Counted from the first letter of the stretch, positions 23,301-33,356 are shown. The stretch is 40,726 nt of DNA from Bacillus sp. ISL-55 (GCF_018613155.1 NZ_JAGGQU010000023.1:1-40726), one strand, 5' to 3'. The notes: generated from the sequence alone by a model not told the origin. Made by a program: numbers and translations.

Positions 23301-24917
23301 CTAGTTTATTTTTCTTTCCTTTTGTAACTGAGTCCTTCTTGCAGCAATGATCAAATCTTCTACCGGTGATACACGTCCGAGTTCATCTTTATGGACAATG
23401 TGCTTCCGTTCAAATTGCGTGGGGCTGTCGATACCGGCTGCAGCTGCCAGATTGTACAGCCCTTCACGCAAGGAAATGATATAGTTGGCAGCCCGGTACA
23501 TCTTCTCATCAACGACCAGCCCGTCCTGAAGCTTTTTATCAGTGGTCGCTACACCAGCAGGGCATGTATTCGAATGGCATACCTGAGCCATGATGCAGCC
23601 GACGCTGATCATCATGCCGCGGGCGATATTCACAAGGTCCGCCCCCATAGCCAGGGCGATGGCGATTTTATCAGGAGTGATCAGTTTTCCCGATGCAATC
23701 AGCTTCACTCTATCTCTGATTCCGTACTGGCGAAGCATTTCATCCACTACCGGAAGCGCTGAATTAATTGGAAGACCAACCGTGTCCGCCAGCTCCTGGT
23801 AGGTTGCCCCCGTACCGCCTTCGCCTCCATCTACTGTTATGAAATCGGGGCCTTTCCCGCTTTCTTTCATATAATAAATCATGTTTTCAAGGGCATCCAT
23901 ATCACCGACGACAATCTTGATACCAACCGGCTTCCCACCAACTGATCGCAGCTCCTCAATCCAATCAAACAAGGAAGGGACATCGCTGAACTCATAGAAT
24001 CTGTTCGGACTGTTAATTGTCTTTCCGACTTCAACAAGACGAATCTTAGCGATTTCTTCGGTTACCTTTTCACCTTCAACATGGCCTCCACGCGTTTTCG
24101 CCCCCTGAGCTAGCTTGATTTCAAAAGCTTTTACCTGGGGCATCTCACTCTTCTTCTTGAACTCTTCCCAGGAGAATTCACCGTTTGGCTTACGGACACC
24201 AAACATATCCGGTCCAATTTGCATCATGATATCCGGATTGCCAGCGAGATGATGTTCAGACAGCCCGCCTTCACCTGAATTCATCCACGCTCCACCCGCC
24301 AGCCCCAGACCTTTCGACATCGCCTGAATAGCTTTTTCACCAAGTGCGCCATAGCTCATTGCCGACTGGCCTACCTGCCCTTTCACACGAAAAGGATAGC
24401 GGCAGGTATGCTCGCCAAGCACGACGGCATCGTCATCCTGTAAATAATATGGATCTGCCAGTTTTTCCTCGTTATGCTCTTTCCTTGTAAAAAGACCCTC
24501 GCCATCAATTTTGTATACTCTTGTTTTTATTTTTTCTGCGTTATCGACTTTCATTTCATCAGTCAATTTAGGAAAAAGTGTATTTCTGATATAAAAGCCT
24601 TCAGCCTCAAAATCCTTTAATGACCCAAAACCTATTAATCTTTCCTTATATTTACCCGCCTTGACGACATCCTGGTATTCCTTGCGTGAAAAAGGCTTCC
24701 CTTCATTGTCAGCGTTAAACAAATATTGTCTTAGCTCCGGTCCGATATGCTCTGTAAAATAACGAACCTTTCCAAGCACGGGAAAATTCCTTAAAATTGA
24801 ATGCTGCTGCTGGTTATCATCTTTAATATATAAATAGATAAGTAATAGGACCGGCACCATGATAATCAAAGCAATGAAGATAAACAGGCCGACCACTAGA
24901 TAATCCGTCAATCCCAT
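23301..24917 (-). CDS. yerD: FMN-binding glutamate synthase family protein (YerD-like)
   Basis: The 538-residue protein has an N-terminal membrane helix (VVGLFIFIALIIMVPVLLLI) and then the FMN/2-oxoglutarate barrel of glutamate synthase: QSAMSYGALGEKAIQAMSKG, LAQGAKTRGGHVEGEKVTEE, TVDGGEGGTGATYQELADT, and the Fe-S type cluster Cys in SVGCIMAQVCHSNTCPAGVA. The amidotransferase domain of full GltB is absent, as in YerD and archaeal stand-alone forms. It probably catalyses a membrane-linked glutamate synthase-like redox reaction, but the nitrogen donor is unknown. AAAGGAGG precedes the start. The upstream SDR gene ends 15 bases before it... on the same strand 24933-25562, so they are co-transcribed. 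Confidence 0.88.
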   Translation of the reverse strand: MGLTDYLVVGLFIFIALIIMVPVLLLIYLYIKDDNQQQHSILRNFPVLGKVRYFTEHIGPELRQYLFNADNEGKPFSRKEYQDVVKAGKYKERLIGFGSLKDFEAEGFYIRNTLFPKLTDEMKVDNAEKIKTRVYKIDGEGLFTRKEHNEEKLADPYYLQDDDAVVLGEHTCRYPFRVKGQVGQSAMSYGALGEKAIQAMSKGLGLAGGAWMNSGEGGLSEHHLAGNPDIMMQIGPDMFGVRKPNGEFSWEEFKKKSEMPQVKAFEIKLAQGAKTRGGHVEGEKVTEEIAKIRLVEVGKTINSPNRFYEFSDVPSLFDWIEELRSVGGKPVGIKIVVGDMDALENMIYYMKESGKGPDFITVDGGEGGTGATYQELADTVGLPINSALPVVDEMLRQYGIRDRVKLIASGKLITPDKIAIALAMGADLVNIARGMMISVGCIMAQVCHSNTCPAGVATTDKKLQDGLVVDEKMYRAANYIISLREGLYNLAAAAGIDSPTQFERKHIVHKDELGRVSPVEDLIIAARRTQLQKERKIN

Positions 24918-24932
24918 TAAAATCCTCCTTTC

Positions 24933-25562
24933 CTATAATGAAGATAAAGCTTTTGTTATAACTGTATCTCCTTCTGCCACTTCGAAAGTCTTGTTAAAAG
25001 CTGCCTCGTTTTCGAGCAACATGACCAGCACCTCCGCCAGGTCCTCGTGCGAAATTTCAAGCTCATTCGAATCCAGCGTTTCACTTGCAGATATTTTTCC
25101 ATTACCAGGTTTGTCTGTGAATGCTCCTGGCTGCACGATGGTATAGGTTAAATTTGATTGCCGCAGTAACTCATCGGGCATCTCTTTTGCGCCAATATTC
25201 CTGCTGTCATCGCCTGCCTCTTCATTCGCCATAACCGCGCTCAACATCACAAAACGCTTGACGCCCTGTCTTTCTGCTTCCTTCACTGTCTCGATCACTG
25301 ATTGATGATCAACCATTACTGTCCTGCCAGTTTTGGCCTTTGGATTAATGCCAGTTAAATAAATCGCGGCATTATATCCATGGAATAAAGTCGGCAGGAT
25401 GCTCTCTTCATATAGAACTACTTCTGTAGCTCCTCTCTTTTTCAGCAGATCGATCTGATTCTCATCACTGACGACTGCACAGGATGTATATCCATTTTCC
25501 ATCAGCTTGCTGACAACAAACTCCCCGACGCTGCTCTGAGCCCCAATTACAATTACCTTCAT
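24933..25562 (-). CDS. NAD(P)H-binding SDR-like protein (YhfK-type)
   Basis: The product is 209 residues from ATG 25562, chosen because AAAGGAGGG ends six bases before it. An upstream in-frame extension has no such site. The Rossmann motif is VIVIGAQSSVGEFVVSKL. Further landmarks are AAIYLTGINPKAKTGRTV and RFVMLSAVMANEEAGDD, as in the NmrA/YhfK-type reductase-like group. The canonical YxxxK is not evident, so it may be a redox sensor or non-catalytic. It is followed closely by yerD. Confidence 0.78.
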   Translation of the reverse strand: MKVIVIGAQSSVGEFVVSKLMENGYTSCAVVSDENQIDLLKKRGATEVVLYEESILPTLFHGYNAAIYLTGINPKAKTGRTVMVDHQSVIETVKEAERQGVKRFVMLSAVMANEEAGDDSRNIGAKEMPDELLRQSNLTYTIVQPGAFTDKPGNGKISASETLDSNELEISHEDLAEVLVMLLENEAAFNKTFEVAEGDTVITKALSSL

Positions 25563-25579
25563 TACATTCCCTCCTTTGT

Positions 25580-25618
25580 AAAAAAGAGAAACAGATTCAC
25601 TCCGTTTCTCTTTTTTTA
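25580..25618. terminator. Bidirectional terminator downstream of katE
   Basis: GAGAAAC and GTTTCTC form the stem with an 11-base loop, and T/A runs on both sides. It separates katE from the following minus-strand unit. Confidence 0.85.
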
Positions 25619-25629
25619 TCATTCTATAA

Positions 25630-27705
25630 TTAAACCATCCGATTCCAGTGGCGGTGTTCGGCGATTGCCTTGATGAATTTCTGGCTGTCGCCAGTCACTT
25701 CTTTGCTGTTTTCAAACACAACAACACCTGGCACATCCTCTGGCGTTATGCCTGCTGCAGCCAATAATTCTGCTGCTTCTTTTCCCGCACCAACTGCTTT
25801 CAAATGGCTGAATGCCTCGTCGACAAAGTAGACTGCTTCTTTTTTCTGCTTCAGGCTTTCCACGCTTTGCTGTCCGCCGGCAATATATAATGCGTCAAAC
25901 AAGACAGAGCTGCCGGTCAGCAAGGTATGCTGTACTTCAAGCTCAGTTCCATCATCACCCTTGATCAATCCTAGCTGCTTGCTGACGATTTCAGCGGTGA
26001 TGCCGCTCTTTTTCAGCATGTCCATCAAACCGGAAACTTCCGCTCCATTGAAGCCATTGTCAGCAAGGATGGCGACCTTTCTTGTATTCGGCAGCTTCGC
26101 TGTATTCATCTGGCTCAATGCTGGCGAAGTCATGGTCACTTCTGCCGGTTTAGTTGTCGGCTTTTTAGCGCCTAAGCTTTCGGCTACTTGCTCAGCAAGG
26201 AAGATATCAATATTACCAAGCATCTCAACAACCTGCTGCTGCACATCCTTACTCTTCACTTTACCAAGCTCAAAACTGAAGGCCTGAATCATATGCTGCT
26301 TTTCCACATCGGACATGCTGTTCCAGAAAAGGATAGCCTGGGAATAATGGTCATTGAAGCTGTCACTGCGTGCTTGTACCTTTCTGCCTTCGACTTTTTC
26401 CTGATGGTGCTCATACCCGCCTTCGCTAGCAGAAGCAGGTTTTGGATCATTATTTTGCATAGAGTTCTGGTGATAAGCAACCTGCCCACGGTCAATCGTC
26501 ATCCGATGCATCCCATCTCGCTGGTTATTATGGAACGGGCATACGGGTCTGTTGATTGGAATCTCATGAAAGTTCGGTCCGCCCAAACGTGACAGTTGGG
26601 TATCGGTATAAGAGAACAAACGCCCTTGTAGGAGCGGATCATTTGAAAAATCGATTCCCGGCACAACGTGTCCAGGATGGAATGCTACCTGTTCTGTCTC
26701 CGCAAAGTAATTAGTTACATTCTGGTTCAGCGTCATTTTACCAATGATTTTGACTGGTACCAATTCCTCCGGCCAGACTTTTGTAGGGTCCAAAACATCG
26801 AAATCGAATTTGAATTCATCTTCCTCGTCAATCATCTGTACGCCGAGTTCATATTCAGGAAAGTTCCCCATTTCAATCGCATCAAAAAGGTCTCGGCGAT
26901 GGAAATCCGGATCCTTCCCGGCAAGCTTTTGCGCCTCATCCCAAACTAACGAATGTACCCCAAGTACTGGTTTCCAGTGGAATTTTATAAATCGGGCCTT
27001 GCCCTGTTCATTGACAAACCTGAATGTGTGCACGCCAAAGCCTTCCATCATCCTGAAGCTGCGCGGAATAGCCCGGTCTGAGATATGCCACATGATCATG
27101 TGGGCAGACTCCGTATTATTCGCAATAAAATCCCAGAATGTATCGTGTGCTGACTGTGCCTGCGGGATTTCATTATGCGGCTCAGGCTTGACTGCATGGA
27201 TCAAATCAGGGAATTTGATCGCGTCCTGGATGAAGAAAACGGGGATGTTGTTACCGACCAGATCGTAATTCCCCTCTTCTGTATAAAATTTAGTCGAAAA
27301 ACCGCGGACATCACGAACAGTATCACCCGAACCACGGGAACCCGCTACCGTTGAAAAACGTACAAAGACCGGCGTCTTTTTGCCTGGGTCCTGCAGGAAT
27401 CCTGCTTTCGTATATTCCGCCATTGGCTCGTATACCTGGAAATGACCATGCGCCGCAAAACCCCTAGCATGCACAACACGCTCTGGAATTCGCTCATGAT
27501 CAAAGTGGGTCATCTTTTCACGAAAATGGAAATCCTCCATCAAGGTAGGACCACGGACTCCGGCTTTCAAGGAATGCTCATCATCTGTTACGCGCAGCCC
27601 CTGGTTCGTTGTCAGCGCCTCCCCATCATGTCCAGACCTGAATTGTTCAAGCTGTTGATCCTTGGAATTCTCGTTCACAGATCGATTCTTCTCGTCTTTA
27701 TTCAT
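25630..27705 (-). CDS. katE: Large-subunit (clade 2) haem catalase with C-terminal DJ-1-like domain
   Basis: The 691-residue protein carries the catalytic His79 in [15 protein letters not shown], the partner Asn152 in [12 protein letters not shown] and the haem-ligand Tyr in [15 protein letters not shown] (about residue 368). Residues after about 535 form the flavodoxin/DJ-1-like domain unique to large catalases ([20 protein letters not shown]). It converts hydrogen peroxide to water and oxygen in the cytosol. GGGAGG precedes the start. In B. subtilis katE is sigma-B-dependent. No clear sigma-B promoter was seen in the short upstream gap here, so regulation is open. Confidence 0.95.
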   Translation of the reverse strand: MNKDEKNRSVNENSKDQQLEQFRSGHDGEALTTNQGLRVTDDEHSLKAGVRGPTLMEDFHFREKMTHFDHERIPERVVHARGFAAHGHFQVYEPMAEYTKAGFLQDPGKKTPVFVRFSTVAGSRGSGDTVRDVRGFSTKFYTEEGNYDLVGNNIPVFFIQDAIKFPDLIHAVKPEPHNEIPQAQSAHDTFWDFIANNTESAHMIMWHISDRAIPRSFRMMEGFGVHTFRFVNEQGKARFIKFHWKPVLGVHSLVWDEAQKLAGKDPDFHRRDLFDAIEMGNFPEYELGVQMIDEEDEFKFDFDVLDPTKVWPEELVPVKIIGKMTLNQNVTNYFAETEQVAFHPGHVVPGIDFSNDPLLQGRLFSYTDTQLSRLGGPNFHEIPINRPVCPFHNNQRDGMHRMTIDRGQVAYHQNSMQNNDPKPASASEGGYEHHQEKVEGRKVQARSDSFNDHYSQAILFWNSMSDVEKQHMIQAFSFELGKVKSKDVQQQVVEMLGNIDIFLAEQVAESLGAKKPTTKPAEVTMTSPALSQMNTAKLPNTRKVAILADNGFNGAEVSGLMDMLKKSGITAEIVSKQLGLIKGDDGTELEVQHTLLTGSSVLFDALYIAGGQQSVESLKQKKEAVYFVDEAFSHLKAVGAGKEAAELLAAAGITPEDVPGVVVFENSKEVTGDSQKFIKAIAEHRHWNRMV

Positions 27706-27822
27706 CGGTTATTCCTCCCGTTCTGGATGTGGGAACATGTGGACTTCTATGTAATCGCTCTCAAGCTGCCCTTTAATCTGCCAACACACACCATGCCCCT
27801 ATATGGTCGTATACCACAAGCG

Positions 27823-27854
27823 AAAGCCCGCTAAACGAATAGTTAGCGGGCTTT
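27823..27854. terminator. Hairpin terminator between katE and the lipoprotein gene
   Basis: AAAGCCCGCTAA and TTAGCGGGCTTT form a perfect 12-bp stem with an 8-base loop. The T run is better on the plus strand, but the hairpin sits directly after the minus-strand lipoprotein stop codon. Confidence 0.75.
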
Positions 27855-27858
27855 CTTT

Positions 27859-28242
27859 TTATAAATTTTCATTCAAGTATTCCTTCGCTTCCTCTGGTGA
27901 GACGAAGGGTTTTACCAGAGTGATCTGTGTGCTGTCATTCGCGACCGCAAGGAATCCATCAGCCACCTGGATAATATCGGCAGACGCATTTTCTTGTCCG
28001 TCAATTTTGACAGTATCAGCAATTGTCGCCTGTCCTTTATCAACCCATGACTGGACCTCAACTGCATATGCCTCATAATCCATTCCTTCATAGAACCTTT
28101 CCTGCAAGTAATCCGTTGTCACCGGATCCTCCTCTGTCTTCACTTCCGTATCCGGCGGGCCCTCCTGGCCGACGTTACTATCATCAGCACTGCATCCGGC
28201 AAGAATCCCAGCCGCCGCTAAAGATATCAGTAGTTTTTTCAT
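27859..28242 (-). CDS. Small lipoprotein of unknown function
   Basis: The 127-residue protein has a lipoprotein signal peptide MKKLLISLAAAGILAGC with the lipobox LAGC, so Cys17 would be lipidated and the protein anchored outside the membrane. The mature part starts with an acidic linker (DPPDTEVKTEEDPVTT-like region) and a small alpha/beta domain ending in FVSPEEAKEYLNENL. I do not recognise the family. AGGAGG-like bases precede the start. It is monocistronic. Confidence 0.8.
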   Translation of the reverse strand: MKKLLISLAAAGILAGCSADDSNVGQEGPPDTEVKTEEDPVTTDYLQERFYEGMDYEAYAVEVQSWVDKGQATIADTVKIDGQENASADIIQVADGFLAVANDSTQITLVKPFVSPEEAKEYLNENL

Positions 28243-28354
28243 AAGATCCTCCTTGTCTTAAGATTCTCTTACAATACTCATACCCCATTAAGCTAGCGGA
28301 AAAAGTTATTCAAGGTATTTGGATGGAATTGGCAAACTTGCAGTTGTCACCTCT

Positions 28355-28550
28355 AACGGGTATTAAAGCACTTCCAACCAGGAATCACTCACCCCAACTG
28401 TAGATAAAACTCCTGCAACTGGTAATAAATCCATCCCAACTGGAGATATATTCGCTCTAATCGGAGATATATTTATTCCGACTGGAGATATATTAGCTGC
28501 AACCGGGATTTTAATCCCCGCTGCCAGGAATACACTCTCTGGCGACTTTA
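28355..28550. repeat. Degenerate 21-bp tandem repeat array (about nine units)
   Basis: A core AACTGGAGATATATT-like motif recurs with starts at 28355, 28376, 28396, 28417, 28438, 28459, 28480, 28501 and 28522, spacing 21 bp (one of 20). The middle units (28438-28500) are most alike, the outer ones decayed. Open frames cross the array on both strands because 21 is a multiple of three, but none has a start codon with a ribosome binding site. The rest of the 28243-28659 gap shows no gene. Confidence 0.75.
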
Positions 28551-28599
28551 ATATATTCCAAAAAGATGATGCCCTCGGTTATTTTCTTATAAAAAACCT

Positions 28600-28643
28600 G
28601 TTTTTAAAAAAATAAAAAACAGGATTCCTCCCTGGGAATCCTG
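28600..28643 (-). terminator. Intrinsic terminator of the ferritin gene
   Basis: On the minus strand CAGGATTCC and GGAATCCTG form a 9-bp stem followed by TTTTTTATTTTTTT. Confidence 0.9.
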
Positions 28644-28659
28644 CTGTACAGTTCTATTA

Positions 28660-29163
28660 TCACACTGGTGCAGTGAATGAACGCTGTGAGAGTTCGTTTT
28701 CGAGCATGAAGAATGCGTTGCTGTCCTTGTCAATGCGGCGCAGTTTTTGGATCAGGCTGTCAAACAGGGCTTCTTCTTCAACCTGTTCTTCAATGAACCA
28801 TTTCAGGAATGTCATCGTTGCGTGTTCTCGCTCATCAAGTGCGATATCCGCAAGATTATAGATGCGGCGCGTCACTTCCTTCTCATGTCCAAGTCCTTTT
28901 TCAAAAACATCCAGAACAGACTCGAAGTCGTTTGATGGAGCGTGGAATCCATCGAATGTCACGCGCTCACCCATATCATTAATGAAATTGTAAAATTTCA
29001 TCGCATGGAAGCGTTCTTCCTCAGCTTGTACCAAAAAGAAATTCGCAAACCCATCTAGATTTTCCGCAGAGCAATACGCAGCCATCGCCATGTACGCATG
29101 TGCAGAATAAAACTCATAATTCATTTGTTCGACCAAACCATTTACCAACTTATCGCTGATCAT
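28660..29163 (-). CDS. ftnA: Ferritin (non-haem iron storage)
   Basis: The 167-residue protein has the ferritin di-iron ligands in NYEFYSAHAYMAM, QAEEERFHAMKFYNFI (E-x-x-H) and a further Glu pair in LKWFIEEQVEEEALFDSLI. It forms a 24-mer shell that oxidises and stores iron. The start is ATG 29163 with GAGGAGG just upstream; the longer upstream frame only translates that ribosome binding site. A possible sigma-B promoter lies about 75 bases upstream. Monocistronic. Confidence 0.93.
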   Translation of the reverse strand: MISDKLVNGLVEQMNYEFYSAHAYMAMAAYCSAENLDGFANFFLVQAEEERFHAMKFYNFINDMGERVTFDGFHAPSNDFESVLDVFEKGLGHEKEVTRRIYNLADIALDEREHATMTFLKWFIEEQVEEEALFDSLIQKLRRIDKDSNAFFMLENELSQRSFTAPV

Positions 29164-29236
29164 TGTATTCCTCCTCAATCCATGCAGCTTTTGTCTTTTT
29201 ACGCTAACATATTTATTTTGCCTTCCTTATCGAATT

Positions 29237-29260
29237 TTACCCTTTTACACTCTTTAAAAC
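29237..29260 (-). promoter_or_regulatory. Possible sigma-B promoter upstream of ferritin
   Basis: On the minus strand GTTTTA, a 12-bp spacer and GGGTAA resemble the sigma-B consensus (GTTTAA, 12-15 bp, GGGTAT) with one mismatch per box. An rsbRD gene in the window shows the pathway is likely present. Similar short matches occur by chance. Confidence 0.35.
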
Positions 29261-29345
29261 CATTGTTTCACGATAATCCTTTTTTAAAAATAAAAATGAC
29301 AGTCCTGAAGCCCATCGTTAGGTCTCCTGAACTGTCCCTATCTCG

Positions 29346-31133
29346 TTAAAATAGCTCTAATAGAAGATCCCAAAAGCCTTTCTTTTTCTCAGGCTTTGCT
29401 TTCTTTGTCTCATGCTCTTCTTTTTCAATTGCTTCTGTTTTGATCACGAATTGTACGGAGGTCACTTTCTCGTTTTTAGCTGAAACAAAGGAAACAGGTT
29501 CAAAGTCTGATTTGTCGTACTCCTTGATCATCTCATTGATTTCCTGCTGCATTTGCTCAGGCAGATTCTTCGTTTCCTGATGCAATTCACTTGTTCCGTT
29601 GTAGAGTTCACCGACTCCTTTATTTAAGTCGCTCGTTCCGCCTGCCAATCCGGAAAGTCCTGAATGCAGCTGCGAATAGGAAGAAGCTAACTCACTTACT
29701 CCTTTTGTATAGCTTACCAATCCGGAATGGAACTGTCCGTAATTGGAAGACAATGACGTGAGACCTTTCTGCAGTTCGCCAAGTGCACCCATATCCATAT
29801 TATCGAGGGAAGCGGATAGTTCATTGGCGATTGCTGTTAGATTCCCACTCATTTCTTTTACAGAACCGCTGACCTGATTCAAAGTTGGCTCCACAGCCGC
29901 AAATGCTTCCTGTACATTGGCATATGTCACTTTCACTTCTTGAGCAGCACCGTAGGTCTCCAACAGTTTATTGACTACAGTATCATTCGCTCCGCTGCTT
30001 TTCAATTCAGCAATCTCTTCGTTTGAAAGCTGATGAGCGGGGATCTTCTTGATCGCTCCATCCAAAGCTCCATATGCCATCGCGTAATTATCACGCAAGG
30101 TGGTCAGCCCATCTGCTGCCTGATTCAATCCATTTGCCAGCTGTGTCAACCCGCCAGGCAGTTCACTGAGGCTCGTCATATCCATCTGGGCCGAATCCCC
30201 GGATAATGATACGCTTATTTTTTTCAATGCATCGCCAATAGATTGGGATGCCCCTGTTAATTCAGCCGAGGAACCGGAAAGCTGGCTGATACCGTTCTTA
30301 TATTGTCCAGAACCATCACGAAGGCTTGCTGCTCCATTGTTCAATTGGGACACACCTTTTTTCAAGTCAGCCACACCACTATTCAATTCACTGATTGCAT
30401 CTGACAATGCCGACATGTCATCCGTCATGTTCTCCATTTCCGAAGTATCGATCGGAAGAGTGGAAGGAACCGCTGCTATGTCGATGCCGCTGAATTCAAA
30501 ATCCTCCACGTCGGCTTCAACACTAAAACCTTCCTCCTGCCCAGGCATGACGGTAAAAGTAATCTGCTTGTTTTTCCCGGCATTTGCAACCATGCCGCCA
30601 TCAGCTTCTATATTTTGATAGCTATTTGAGAGTTGCAAGGAGATTTGCAGCAGGTAGTTCTCAAAATAAACGCTTTCTGCCTTTTCATTGGCAGCAGTAT
30701 TGAACTTAATTTCTACATGTCCTTCTTTTCCCGCAAGCTCAGACGCATCAACCTCACGTCCATCAAGCAAGTAGGAAATCTCAATATCCCATGGCAATTC
30801 TGTATTGTCCTCCATATTTCCCTGATAATAAAACTTTCCTTCCGGAGCATGTATTTGGACAGCCTGACTGTTCTGATCAAGTTCGGATAGATCGGTCAGG
30901 TTCTTGACGCTGCTGTAATTCCCATAATCGACTATTTCTCCTGCCTTCGCTACCTCCAAAGTATTGACAACAAATATGTCCTCGAGTTCTCCATTAGATT
31001 TTAATGTAGCGTATACGACTTCATCCTTAGAGGTGATTTTCCCTTCAGCTTCTGCAGCAGCACCATAACTAAGAAATGAAGGCAAGAAGATCATCAATCC
31101 GAGCGCAGCAAACAATATACTTTTTGTTCTCAT
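29346..31133 (-). CDS. Secreted heptad-repeat (YhgE/Pip-like) partner of the MMPL exporter
   Basis: The product is about 595 residues with an N-terminal signal peptide (SILFAALGLMIFLPSFLSYG). The middle third is rich in L-x-x-G heptads such as LNSGVADLKKGVSQLNNGAA and LSGLAGGTSDLNKGVGELYN. These predict long coiled coils, as in YhgE/Pip-type proteins and MmpL accessory proteins. The C-terminus is Lys-rich (KKAKPEKKKGFWDLLLELF), without an obvious second membrane helix. Three ATG codons are stacked at the start; the third fits the spacing to GAGGAG best. The MMPL stop codon overlaps them, so translation is coupled. It probably forms the extracytoplasmic part of the exporter complex. Confidence 0.75.
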   Translation of the reverse strand: MRTKSILFAALGLMIFLPSFLSYGAAAEAEGKITSKDEVVYATLKSNGELEDIFVVNTLEVAKAGEIVDYGNYSSVKNLTDLSELDQNSQAVQIHAPEGKFYYQGNMEDNTELPWDIEISYLLDGREVDASELAGKEGHVEIKFNTAANEKAESVYFENYLLQISLQLSNSYQNIEADGGMVANAGKNKQITFTVMPGQEEGFSVEADVEDFEFSGIDIAAVPSTLPIDTSEMENMTDDMSALSDAISELNSGVADLKKGVSQLNNGAASLRDGSGQYKNGISQLSGSSAELTGASQSIGDALKKISVSLSGDSAQMDMTSLSELPGGLTQLANGLNQAADGLTTLRDNYAMAYGALDGAIKKIPAHQLSNEEIAELKSSGANDTVVNKLLETYGAAQEVKVTYANVQEAFAAVEPTLNQVSGSVKEMSGNLTAIANELSASLDNMDMGALGELQKGLTSLSSNYGQFHSGLVSYTKGVSELASSYSQLHSGLSGLAGGTSDLNKGVGELYNGTSELHQETKNLPEQMQQEINEMIKEYDKSDFEPVSFVSAKNEKVTSVQFVIKTEAIEKEEHETKKAKPEKKKGFWDLLLELF

Positions 31134-31135
31134 CA

Positions 31136-33193
31136 TCATTTCTCCTCGTAAAAATTTGCTTTATAGGTCGTCTTTTTAATGAATTTATCGAATACAAGCA
31201 GCATAGCCGGCAATAAGAACACAACCATCACAAAGGCAAGCAATGCACCCCTGCCTAATAATAAGCCGATGGATCCAACAATTGGGTTGGAAGACGTCAT
31301 CCATAGAATAAATCCGACACTCGATAATATCGCTGCAGATATCGAGATGGAGAACGTTTTTTCATCCAATGTTTTTATGATTGCCTTTTTAGCGGACATT
31401 TCCTGGCGGTTGTGCTGATAAGCTTCGGTCAGCAAAATCGCATAGTCCACGGTTGCTGCCAGCTGTACGGTACTGATGATTAAGTATCCGACAAATACAA
31501 GCGATGAACTTGTAAAATACGGAATCGACAGATTGATCCAGACCGCTGATTGAATCGTAATCAGTAGTACCAGCGGAATCGAAATCGATTTAAAGGTTGC
31601 AAGCAGGACAATCGCAATCGTTACGACCGTCAACACATTCACGACGAGATTATCCTTGTTGACGACATTCTTGATATCATACAGTGTTACACTCTCTCCC
31701 AAGCTCATTGCCTGATCACCGTAATATTCTGCCGCCGCAGATTCTACCTTTTGGACAATCGAAAAAGGAATATCCCCTTCAGTGCCCTGATTTGTATTAA
31801 TGATAATCCGGCTGTAATTTTCGGAATAAAACTCGTTAGTAAGTGATTCATCCAGATACTCAGGAGGGATGACCGAGCCAACCATATTCACATAGGCAAT
31901 CACGCTTGTGACGTAATCAAGGTTCTCAAGCTCCTCGACAAGCTCCGTTTCTTTTGCCCGATCTCCTTTCGGGACCAATAGGACAATCGGAGTCGTTTCC
32001 CCAAACTCTTTCTTAATCTCTGTAAAATCACTGCCGGCTCGCGTTGTTTCCGGTTGTTCTCCAAGCCCATACGTAAATGCTGTATTGCTTTGGGCCAAAA
32101 AGCTGGGAACAAGAATGGCAAAAACAAGCAGCAGGCTTGGGATTTTCAATTTGACGACAAAGCTGCCGATTCCCGTAAAACTCGGTACGAAGCTTTTATG
32201 CTGCGTTTTGTCCATCCATTTATAGAAGAGTAAAGTAAGAGCCGGTAAAAACACCATGACACTAATGAAGCTCAAAACGATACCTTTTACCAGGTTGATG
32301 CCAAGGTCTGAGCCGATTTCGAATTTCATGAATGTCAATGCAATGAATCCGAAAAAGGTTGTTGCCGCACTGGCGGTAATCGCCGGGAATGACTTTTTCA
32401 TCGCAAGCTGCATTGCTTCTTCTGGTTTATTCGTTTTCTTTCGATAATCAGAGAAACTGTGCAGCAGGAATACGGCATAATCAAGCGAAACCGCCAGCTG
32501 CAGAATCGGGGCTACTGACTGGGTGACGAAGGAAACTTCACCGATAAAAATATTCGTTCCGAGATTGATCAGGACCGAAACGCCGATCGCCGTCAGGAAA
32601 AATAACGGTTCCACCCATGAAGTCGTGGAGACGACTAGAATGAATATAATAATTGGTACGAGCAAAATGGCGGCATACATAGATTCAGTTCCAGCCATTT
32701 TTTGCGAAGAGGCAGTATTGATGGCTTCTCCAGCAATCGCTCCTTCTTCACCAATCAATTCGTAAATAGCATCGGTAATACCAACCTCATCACCTGAGCG
32801 GACACTTATTGAGAACAAGGCGTTCCCATCTTTGTAGTAATTTTCTACCGTCTCTTTATCTGCCATTTCGAGAGGGGTTTTCAAATCCACCACATCATCG
32901 AGCCAAATGACCTCTCCAACACCGTCAATGGCTGACAATTTCTCTTTTAAGCTGAGGGCTTCCTGCAAGCTTATGTCCTTTACCATTACCCTTGTATCTG
33001 GTACCTCTGCAGTGAACTCCTTCTCCATGATTTCCATTGCCCTTGTAGACTGGGCATCCTCTGGCAGATAATCCACCATATTATAATTGACCGACACAAA
33101 AAATTGCGCTACCGTCGAGATGAGCGTAAATAATACAAACGCAATCACAACAGCTCTCTTATGTTTTATGACTTTTTCAGCAATGCTTTTCAT
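31136..33193 (-). CDS. MMPL-family RND transporter
   Basis: The 685-residue protein has twelve predicted membrane helices with two extracytoplasmic loops after TM1 and TM7. The TM4 signature is LQLAVSLDYAVFLLHSF and the second-half copy is VQLAATVDYAILLTEAY, both with the proton-relay Asp-Tyr of MMPL proteins. It exports lipids or amphiphilic drugs using the proton gradient; the substrate is unknown. It heads a two-gene unit with the heptad-repeat partner and is divergent from a TetR-type gene. A near-consensus promoter lies at 33235-33263. Confidence 0.88.
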   Translation of the reverse strand: MKSIAEKVIKHKRAVVIAFVLFTLISTVAQFFVSVNYNMVDYLPEDAQSTRAMEIMEKEFTAEVPDTRVMVKDISLQEALSLKEKLSAIDGVGEVIWLDDVVDLKTPLEMADKETVENYYKDGNALFSISVRSGDEVGITDAIYELIGEEGAIAGEAINTASSQKMAGTESMYAAILLVPIIIFILVVSTTSWVEPLFFLTAIGVSVLINLGTNIFIGEVSFVTQSVAPILQLAVSLDYAVFLLHSFSDYRKKTNKPEEAMQLAMKKSFPAITASAATTFFGFIALTFMKFEIGSDLGINLVKGIVLSFISVMVFLPALTLLFYKWMDKTQHKSFVPSFTGIGSFVVKLKIPSLLLVFAILVPSFLAQSNTAFTYGLGEQPETTRAGSDFTEIKKEFGETTPIVLLVPKGDRAKETELVEELENLDYVTSVIAYVNMVGSVIPPEYLDESLTNEFYSENYSRIIINTNQGTEGDIPFSIVQKVESAAAEYYGDQAMSLGESVTLYDIKNVVNKDNLVVNVLTVVTIAIVLLATFKSISIPLVLLITIQSAVWINLSIPYFTSSSLVFVGYLIISTVQLAATVDYAILLTEAYQHNRQEMSAKKAIIKTLDEKTFSISISAAILSSVGFILWMTSSNPIVGSIGLLLGRGALLAFVMVVFLLPAMLLVFDKFIKKTTYKANFYEEK

Positions 33194-33234
33194 CCTTCAA
33201 CCTCACTTGAGTCTTTTGCCATTTCACTTTATCA

Positions 33235-33263
33235 TTATATAAACACGGTGTTGTCTATTCAAC
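33235..33263 (-). promoter_or_regulatory. Promoter of the MMPL operon with embedded palindrome
   Basis: On the minus strand TTGAAT (33263-33258), a 17-bp spacer and TATAAT (33240-33235) form a strong promoter. The spacer contains AACACGGTGTT (33243-33253), a perfect inverted repeat that could be the operator of the divergent TetR-type regulator. Confidence 0.65.
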
Positions 33264-33356
33264 AAACAGTTGTGTACATAACGTTTGATTCACAACAGAA
33301 AACTATTATATGTTGGTTAACTCACTATTTTACAGATAAAGGAAGTGTGTTGAGCA

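Noticed and set aside
27706-27822. Sigma-B promoter for katE
   Set aside because: I looked for GTTTAA and GGGTAT boxes upstream. Only GGGCAG with a poor partner at wrong spacing is present.
28355-28550. Array considered as a CRISPR
   Set aside because: Units are contiguous and degenerate, with no unique spacers and no cas genes. The same holds for the 36471-36590 array.
28400-28618. Open frame through the 21-bp array encoding TGDI-type heptapeptide repeats
   Set aside because: There is no start codon or ribosome binding site, and the opposite strand is open as well, which follows from a period divisible by three.
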